Shown: positions 5,313 to 10,265 of the stretch, in pieces
How positions within the stretch are numbered: position 1 is the first letter of the stretch
Layout of the letters: the number at the start of each line of letters is the position of its first letter
NCBI GenBank assembly: GCA_020627645.1
Contig: JAHDGN010000089.1
Span: 1-10,265 of the forward strand
Length of the DNA: 10,265 bases
Direction of reading: 5' to 3'
From: Akkermansiaceae bacterium
GTDB taxonomy: Bacteria > Verrucomicrobiota > Verrucomicrobiia > Verrucomicrobiales > Akkermansiaceae
Program-made: the position numbers and the translations under genes
Notes under the pieces: generated by a model
The model's database searches: none
What the model saw: only the letters and a program-made list of their open reading frames with translations
What the model was told of the DNA's origin: nothing

Positions 5313-6008
5313 CTATCGCCAGCCTGAATTGGCTTGTTGGTAGGCTTGGTAGTTTTGGTAGGCGAGGAAGCCGAAGAGGATGGCGAGGAAGATTTTTTGG
5401 AAGAAAATGATAGCAGCGATGGCTACGAGAGCCCCGGTGATGGTGCCGACAAGGTGAACCTTTTTACGGTCGGTTTCCATGGACGCGTAGATTTGACCAC
5501 CGTCGAGGGGGTGCACGGGGAGGAGGTTGATGATGCTCCACCAGAAATTGATCCAGATTATCGCTCCGATTGCAATAATCGCGGGAGGTGCATTTGAAGA
5601 AATCGAGGTTCCCTTGCTGAGGTGAAATTGGATTACGCTCACTCCGCCAGAAGGGCCGTATAGAACAAGGCACACCGCGCATGTCAGGATAAAAAGAGCA
5701 AAGCCTGCTAGGGGGCCTGCCCAGGTGACCCAGAAGCTTTGTTTTCGAGTGAGAGAGGTGTTGGGGTAAGCAAGCCCTCCCATGGCCCAGAGTTTGATGG
5801 AGGGATTTTTTCCGGTGAGTTTCCTGCTGGTGAGTGCGTGTCCGAGTTCGTGAACTAGAATCGAAATGAAGATGATCGAGGCAACAATTAGAAGGCGGGT
5901 CAGGCCCTCCCTGGATTTTGCTTGAAATCCACCGCTAATAAGAAAGGCGGTGAGCCAGAACCATGGTTCGATGACGATGGGAATGCGGAAGAGGGTGAAG
6001 CGAAGCAT
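5313..6008 (-). CDS. M50 family (site-2 protease-like) membrane metallopeptidase
   Basis: A 231-residue integral membrane protein. The zinc motif HELGH lies at residues 53-57 inside the second hydrophobic segment (IIFISILVHELGHAL). The third ligand region NLLPVHPLDGG is at 161-171, in a later membrane segment. Both signatures are intact, so it should be catalytically competent. Other hydrophobic segments lie near 15-27, 92-117, 143-160 and 186-216. There is no PDZ or CBS domain, so it is a minimal, SpoIVFB/Rip-like member of peptidase family M50, which cleaves membrane-spanning substrates within the bilayer. The substrate is unknown, and no sigma/anti-sigma pair lies next to it. It is divergent from thrB, with only ~60 bp between the starts. 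The central part (5641-5700 has 16 G and 16 C) lacks the G excess of its surroundings. Confidence 0.92.
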   Translation of the reverse strand: MLRFTLFRIPIVIEPWFWLTAFLISGGFQAKSREGLTRLLIVASIIFISILVHELGHALTSRKLTGKNPSIKLWAMGGLAYPNTSLTRKQSFWVTWAGPLAGFALFILTCAVCLVLYGPSGGVSVIQFHLSKGTSISSNAPPAIIAIGAIIWINFWWSIINLLPVHPLDGGQIYASMETDRKKVHLVGTITGALVAIAAIIFFQKIFLAILFGFLAYQNYQAYQQANSGWR

Positions 6009-6070
6009 GATCTAAATTTTGGCTTGGGGGAGGATTGTGTGAATTGAGAAGGTTTGGTAGTAAAAAGGTG

Positions 6071-7018
6071 ATGAAGGATGAGTTTGGGAGAGAGGTAAGA
6101 GTGTTTGCTCCGGGTTCGGTGGCGAATGTGGCTTGCGGTTATGATGTGTTGGGGTTTGCGATTGATGAGCCTGGCGATGAGGTGGTGGCTCGGTTGGTGG
6201 AGGAGCCGGGGTTGCGAATTGTTCAAATTACGGGGGATGAAGGGAAGTTGCCTACTGAGGTGGATCGGAATACGGCGGGGGTGGCGGCACATGATTTGTT
6301 GAAGCACTTGGGGATGTTGGATTTGGGGATCGAGTTAGAAATTCATAAGAAGATGCCCTTTGGGAGTGGGTTGGGATCGAGTGCGGCGAGTGCGGTGGCT
6401 GGGGCCTTTGCGGTGAATGTGTTGATTGGGGAGCCGTTGACGAGGAAGCAACTTTTGCCCTTTGCGATGGCGGGAGAAGCGAGTGCGGATGGGGCGTGGC
6501 ATGCGGACAATGTGGGGCCGTGTTTGTTGGGGGGGATTGTTTTTGTGAGGGACAATCATGAGTTGGATATTGCGGAGTTGCCGGTTCCGAAGGATTTGTG
6601 GGTGGCGGTGGTGCACCCGGATATTGAGATTTTGACGAAGGTGGCTCGGGAGATTTTACCCAAGGAGGTGCCGTTGGAGAATGTGACTCAGCAGATTGGG
6701 AATTTGGGTGGTTTGATTTGTGGGTTGATTCAGGAAGATTATGGGATGATTAGTCGATCGGTTCATGATGTGATTGCGGAGCCGAAGCGGCAGAAGCTGA
6801 TTCCGGAATTTTATAAGGCGAAGCGAGCAGCGATGGCCGCGGGGGCCTTGGGTTTTAGTATTTCAGGAGCGGGGCCGAGTGTGTTTGGTTTGTGCGAAGG
6901 GGAGGCATCGGCGCGGAAAGTTGGTGATGCGATTCAGGCGGTGTTTTCAGGCGTTGATTTGGGGAATCAGCTCTATGTCTCAAAGATTAATCAATTGGGG
7001 GTGAGAGTGATTGAGTGA
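6071..7018 (+). CDS. thrB: homoserine kinase
   Basis: This is a GHMP-family kinase that phosphorylates homoserine with ATP to O-phosphohomoserine, the substrate of threonine synthase encoded next door. From the ATG at 6071 the protein has 315 residues. It begins with the family's usual VRVFAPGSVANVACGYDVLGFA. The ATP-binding loop PFGSGLGSSAAS is at residues 96-107, and the C-terminal GHMP motif GFSISGAGPSVFGL is present. The frame is open back to a TTG at 6035, which would add 12 residues, but the family normally starts only a few residues before the VFAPGS motif. AAAAGG lies just upstream of the ATG, rather close. The stop at 7018 is one base before the thrC ATG, so the genes form an operon. 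No thrA is in the window. Confidence 0.94.
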   Translation: MKDEFGREVRVFAPGSVANVACGYDVLGFAIDEPGDEVVARLVEEPGLRIVQITGDEGKLPTEVDRNTAGVAAHDLLKHLGMLDLGIELEIHKKMPFGSGLGSSAASAVAGAFAVNVLIGEPLTRKQLLPFAMAGEASADGAWHADNVGPCLLGGIVFVRDNHELDIAELPVPKDLWVAVVHPDIEILTKVAREILPKEVPLENVTQQIGNLGGLICGLIQEDYGMISRSVHDVIAEPKRQKLIPEFYKAKRAAMAAGALGFSISGAGPSVFGLCEGEASARKVGDAIQAVFSGVDLGNQLYVSKINQLGVRVIE

Positions 7019-7019
7019 C

Positions 7020-8322
7020 ATGAATCAGAGATTTTATAGTACGAAGAGTCCGGGAGATTTTGTTGGTGTTAAGGAGGCAGTGTTGCGTTCGTTGCCGGCG
7101 GATAATGGGTTGTATATGCCGGCGGTTTTGGGTCGGTTGGATCAGAGTTTTTGGGAGGAGTGGCGGGAGATGTCGATGAGTGAGATTGGGGTGGCGGTGG
7201 CGAAGCATTTTTTTGGAGGTTGTGTGCCGGGAGAGGTGATGGAGAGGTTAGTTTTAGATGCGGTGAATTTTGAGGTGCCGTTGGTGGCGGTGGGTGGGGA
7301 GAGTTTTGTGTTGGAATTGTTTCATGGGCCGACCTTGGCGTTTAAGGATTTTGGGGCTCGGTTTATGGCTCGGCTGATGGGGTGGTTGACTGAGGGGGAT
7401 GAGGGAGAGTTGACGGTTTTGGTGGCGACGAGTGGAGATACGGGTGGGGCAGTGGCGAGTGCTTTTCATGGGGTTGAGGGAACGAGGGTGGTGATTTTGT
7501 ATCCGAAGGGGAAGGTGAGTGGTTTGCAGGAGAAGCAGCTGACAACGTTGGGAGGCAATGTGACGGCTTTGGAGGTGGATGGGACCTTTGATGATTGTCA
7601 GAGATTGGTGAAGTCGGCTTTTTTGGATCGGGAGTTGTCGGAGGAGATGAATTTGACTTCGGCGAATTCGATTAACATTTCGCGTTTGTTGCCGCAGAGT
7701 TTTTATTATTTTGAGGCGGCTAAAAAGTTGCCGGAAGGGGAGTTGCCGGTTTTTGTGGTGCCGAGTGGTAATTTTGGGAATTTGACGGCGGGTTTGTTGG
7801 CAGAGCAGATGGGATTGGAGGTGGAAAGGTTTGTGGCGGCGACGAATTGTAATGATGTGGTGCCGGAGTATTTGAGTGAGGGAAAATATCGTCCTCGGGC
7901 GAGTGTGGCGACGATTTCGAATGCGATGGATGTGGGTGCGCCGAGTAATTTTGTGCGGATGGGTGAGATTTTTGGGAATGAGTGGGAGGCGATGAGAGGG
8001 CGGGTGGCAGGGTATGGCTTTGGCGATGATGAGACGAAAGAGGTGATTGGTGGGGTGAGAGATGAGTTGGGGTATGTGTTAGATCCTCATGCGGCGGTTG
8101 GGTGGTTGGCGGCGGAAAAGTGGGGAAGGGGGGGGGGGGCGGACGGTGGTGTTGGGAACAGCTCATCCGGCGAAATTTTTGGATGTGATGGATGAAGTTT
8201 TAGGGGGGGGAGTTGTCGAGGTGCCGGAGAGGTTGGGGATTTTGAGGGATCGAGAAAAGGCGGTGGTGGAGATGTCCACGAGTGAAAGGGAATTTCACTC
8301 GTGGTTGAGGGATTTTTCTTAA
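7020..8322 (+). CDS. thrC: threonine synthase, frameshifted in a G12 tract
   Basis: This PLP enzyme converts O-phosphohomoserine to threonine and phosphate. From the ATG at 7020 (a TTG at 7011 would overlap thrB), the N-terminal domain begins FYSTKSPGDF and reads LPADNGLYMP. The PLP lysine is Lys109 in HGPTLAFKDFGARF, and the phosphate-binding region ATSGDTGGAV is at 136-145. SANSINISRLLPQSFYYF and VPSGNFGNLTAG follow as expected. After DPHAAVGWLAAEKWGR the frame enters 12 G (8128-8139) and then turns to nonsense, ending at 8195. One base further on, the alternative frame continues the family: VVLGTAHPAKFLDVM, VPERLGILRDREKAV, ending WLRDFS at 8322. Eleven G would restore one protein of 433-434 residues. 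The cause may be phase variation, mutation or a homopolymer sequencing error. Confidence 0.93.
8276..8304. terminator. 12-bp perfect inverted repeat at the 3' end of thrC, terminator-like
   Basis: CCACGAGTGAAA, a five-base loop GGGAA, then TTTCACTCGTGG: all twelve pairs are perfect. It lies inside the last codons of thrC. T-rich GATTTTTCTT (8311-8320) follows about eight bases after the stem on the + strand, so it could end thr transcription just before the convergent TPR gene, although the T run is further away than in a classical intrinsic terminator. No T run follows in the other direction. Confidence 0.5.
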
Positions 8323-8326
8323 CCGT

Positions 8327-9706
8327 TTATGCGGTGTATGATCCTTCGACGCGAGCGGCGACGTCACGGTATCCGTAGTCGACTTCGTAGATTTGTTTGA
8401 AGGAGTCGAGTGATTCTTCGGTCCGGCCAGCTTTTTCGAGGATGACGCCGAGTTCGTAGAGAACTTCTTTTTTGGTGGCATCCATTTGCATGAGGTCTTG
8501 GTTGGCGTCTTGGAGTTGTTTGATGGAGAGGTCGGTCATGCCTTTGGCGTCGAAAGTTCGGCCGAGAAGGAGAAGGACCTTGGTTCGAATATGGGGGTTT
8601 CGGGTCGCTTGTTGGAGGTGAGGGATGGCTTCGCTGAACTGACCTGAATCGTAGTGTGCGAGTCCGAGCTCGTATCGGAGTTTGGGGTCGGTTGGGTTTT
8701 GGTCGACCCTTTGTTGGCATTCGCTGAGGCGTTCTTCGAGGCGGTTTCGGCGGATTTCCTCCATCTTGGCCTGGAGATCAGCGTCTTCGGGGTTGGCTTC
8801 GGCGGCAGATTCGACGTCTTTGACGTATTGGTCGGCAGCTTTGTCTCGAATTTGGTCGGCTTTGGATTTGAGTGCGATGTCGCTAGGGGTGAGCTGGCTG
8901 GCCCAGGAGTAGAATTGGTATGAGGTGTTCCAGTCTTCGAGTTGTTCGTAGGTTTCGGCGAGTTGTTTGACGATGTTGATGTCGTTTTGGTCTTGGGCGT
9001 ATTGAGCTGAGAGTTGAGCGGCTCGTTCTTTGAGTTGGTCGCGGGTGAGGGCGGAGCGGCTGGCTTTTTCGAGCTCGGCTGCTTCGTCTGATTTGACGAG
9101 GTCGCGGAAGGAGGCGTCTTCGGAGATGCGGTTTTTCTGCATCGACGCTTTGGCCGAGCAGTCTTTCTCGGCTTTGATGGCGGTGGAATCTGTGGGGTCT
9201 TGTGCGACGATGTCCCGGTAGACATCGGAAGCTTCAGCAAACATCTCTCGCGTGATGTAGTATTCGGCGAGTTTGTGGGCGATTTTGGTGGCTTCGGGGT
9301 TTCCTTTGCGGGAGGTTTCGAGAGCAAAGGCGGCGGTGTCGGGGAGATTATTGTCTCTTGAGATTTCGTGAAGCGCGTCGTTGGCGCCGGTATTGAAGGG
9401 GTCTTTTTCGAGGTCTTTTTCGGCAGCGATGATTCCGGCGGCGGGATCTTTTTTGGCTTGGCGGAGGTAGCTGGAGCCGCTGGCGACTTTTTTGCCGGTT
9501 TTTGGGGTGGCGTTGGTGACGTCGATTTCGGCTTGGCGAAGGAGTTTACGAGCGTTGAGAAATCCGGGTTCCATTTTTAGGATGGCCTGGAGAAACTTGA
9601 CGGCATAGCCGGGGTTGTTTTTTTCAATGCTTGCTTTGGCATTGTCCCAGTGCTCGACCAGTTCGGCTGGAAGCTGTTCTTCGGTAATTTCTTTGAGAAT
9701 CGACAT
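8327..9706 (-). CDS. tetratricopeptide-repeat protein
   Basis: A 459-residue, mainly helical protein without signal peptide or membrane segment, so probably cytoplasmic. TPR-like helix pairs are visible at the N-terminus (about 17-60, with NPGYAVKFLQAILKMEPG), at about 143-180 (AEYYITREMFAEASDVYRDI), 245-275 (LAETYEQLEDWNTSYQFYSW), 342-370 (LRYELGLAHYDSGQFSEAIP), 375-405 and 412-445 (VLYELGVILEKAGRTEESLD). Residues 205-235 and 285-335 are charged and may form coiled coil. TPR arrays bind other proteins; no partner can be named. The stop lies five bases from the thrC stop, in convergent orientation. The gene is downstream of cysE, with 71 bp between, and may share its transcript. C-ending codons fit the - strand genes here. 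Confidence 0.88.
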   Translation of the reverse strand: MSILKEITEEQLPAELVEHWDNAKASIEKNNPGYAVKFLQAILKMEPGFLNARKLLRQAEIDVTNATPKTGKKVASGSSYLRQAKKDPAAGIIAAEKDLEKDPFNTGANDALHEISRDNNLPDTAAFALETSRKGNPEATKIAHKLAEYYITREMFAEASDVYRDIVAQDPTDSTAIKAEKDCSAKASMQKNRISEDASFRDLVKSDEAAELEKASRSALTRDQLKERAAQLSAQYAQDQNDINIVKQLAETYEQLEDWNTSYQFYSWASQLTPSDIALKSKADQIRDKAADQYVKDVESAAEANPEDADLQAKMEEIRRNRLEERLSECQQRVDQNPTDPKLRYELGLAHYDSGQFSEAIPHLQQATRNPHIRTKVLLLLGRTFDAKGMTDLSIKQLQDANQDLMQMDATKKEVLYELGVILEKAGRTEESLDSFKQIYEVDYGYRDVAARVEGSYTA

Positions 9707-9777
9707 TCTTTAGTTTTTTGAAAGGTGCTTTGAGAAAGTTTGCGGCACTGGGATTATTTTGCAAGCTAGGGAATTTG

Positions 9778-10265
9778 TTAAATCCCGGAGCAGGTCAGGC
9801 TTTGGTCCATGGCGGCGGCCGGATTGTCGGAAGTGGAGTCACCGACGATGACGGCGGGGACTCCGGCGACGGTTTTCTGTGGCGGGACGTCGTTGAGGAC
9901 CACGGAGCCGGCTCCGATTTTGGCACCCTTGCCAATTTCGACACGACCGAGGATCTTAGATCCAGCCCCAATCATGACGCCTGAGCGGACGATGGGATGT
10001 CGGTTTCCGGATTGTTTTCCGGTTCCGCCGAGGGTGACTTCGTGGAGAATGGAGACATTGTCTTCGATGATGGCGGTTTCTCCGACCACGAATGAGGTGG
10101 CGTGATCGAGGAGAATGCCGCATCCGATGCGAGCTGCGGGGTGGATATCGACGCCGGAGATTTCGGACGAAAGAGATTGGAAGTAGAAGGCGAGTTCGGG
10201 GCGGTCATTTTTCCAGAGTTGGTGGCTGAGGCGGTAGGTGGAGATGGCGAGAAAGCCTTTGAAGT
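9778..10265 (-). CDS. cysE: serine O-acetyltransferase, partial (N-terminus outside window)
   Basis: The visible 161 residues are the C-terminal part of CysE, which transfers acetyl from acetyl-CoA to serine to give O-acetylserine, the precursor of cysteine. The frame enters from beyond the window edge with FKGFLAISTYRLSHQLW, the end of the helical domain. The left-handed beta helix then begins: VDIHPAARIGCGILLDHAT holds the catalytic Asp and His (residues 39 and 54 of this fragment, equivalent to E. coli Asp143 and His158). Next are VTLGGTGKQSGNRHP and hexapeptide repeats to SVVLNDVPPQKTVAGVPA. The tail ends AMDQSLTCSGI; the final Gly-Ile resembles the E. coli tail that inserts into CysK to form the cysteine synthase complex. 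About 100 N-terminal residues should lie outside the window. Confidence 0.94.
   Translation of the reverse strand, partial: FKGFLAISTYRLSHQLWKNDRPELAFYFQSLSSEISGVDIHPAARIGCGILLDHATSFVVGETAIIEDNVSILHEVTLGGTGKQSGNRHPIVRSGVMIGAGSKILGRVEIGKGAKIGAGSVVLNDVPPQKTVAGVPAVIVGDSTSDNPAAAMDQSLTCSGI

Noticed and set aside
6035..6070. TTG start for thrB 12 codons upstream
   Set aside because: It would add residues not usual in the family, and the purine-rich site touches the TTG. The ATG at 6071 places the conserved VFAPGS motif at the usual distance.
8120..8145. Programmed ribosomal frameshifting in thrC
   Set aside because: Threonine synthase is not known to use it, and a pure G run without a typical slippery heptamer or pseudoknot makes a length change or read error more likely.
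8536..9327. 263-codon second frame on the - strand inside the TPR gene
   Set aside because: Lys/Pro/Ser/Thr-rich translation without family resemblance; a shadow of the TPR gene one frame away.
1..10265. tRNA, rRNA or tmRNA genes
   Set aside because: No cloverleaf-like segment with the GTTCRAATC-type arm and no rRNA-like sequence noticed on either strand.

Overview
The window looks like ordinary chromosomal DNA of a free-living Gram-negative bacterium, most likely Verrucomicrobiota. This placement is an inference from protein style: the MGRAFEYRK-type YebC, the TauE-like permease, the ExbD-like protein and the TPR protein. No rRNA or other phylogenetic marker is present. The + strand is unusually rich in G and T, whatever the gene orientation. 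Rightward genes therefore end codons in G and leftward genes end them in C.

Layout: (1) 1-1000, a leftward run of three small genes: a VOC-fold protein, a DUF3817-type membrane protein (ATGA overlap), and a secreted Dabb-domain protein cut by the window edge. (2) 1001-1228, a spacer with one degenerate copy of a dispersed repeat. (3) 1229-2480, an unrecognised 145-aa protein and a YebC/TACO1 family protein. (4) 2481-2895, a spacer with a different base composition, ending in a decayed copy of the yebC start that supplies the ribosome-binding site of the next gene. (5) 2896-3693, an exported protein with two ExbD-like modules. (6) 3700-3810, a 36-aa membrane protein on the - strand. (7) 3876-4629, a TauE/SafE permease broken by a frameshift. 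(8) 4632-5241, two almost identical tandem ~305-bp non-coding repeat units. (9) 5313-6008, a minimal site-2-protease homologue on the - strand. (10) 6071-8322, thrB and thrC for threonine synthesis, with thrC frameshifted in a run of 12 G. (11) 8327-10265, a cytoplasmic TPR protein and the C-terminal two thirds of serine acetyltransferase (cysE), both leftward.

Functional links: thrB and thrC carry out the last two steps from homoserine to threonine. cysE catalyses the first step of cysteine synthesis from serine. The other genes are mostly single units. I see no phage, CRISPR, toxin-antitoxin or complete mobile element. The points most worth a second look are the yebC echo upstream of the ExbD-like gene, the G12 tract in thrC, the repeat family, and the overlooked small membrane protein.
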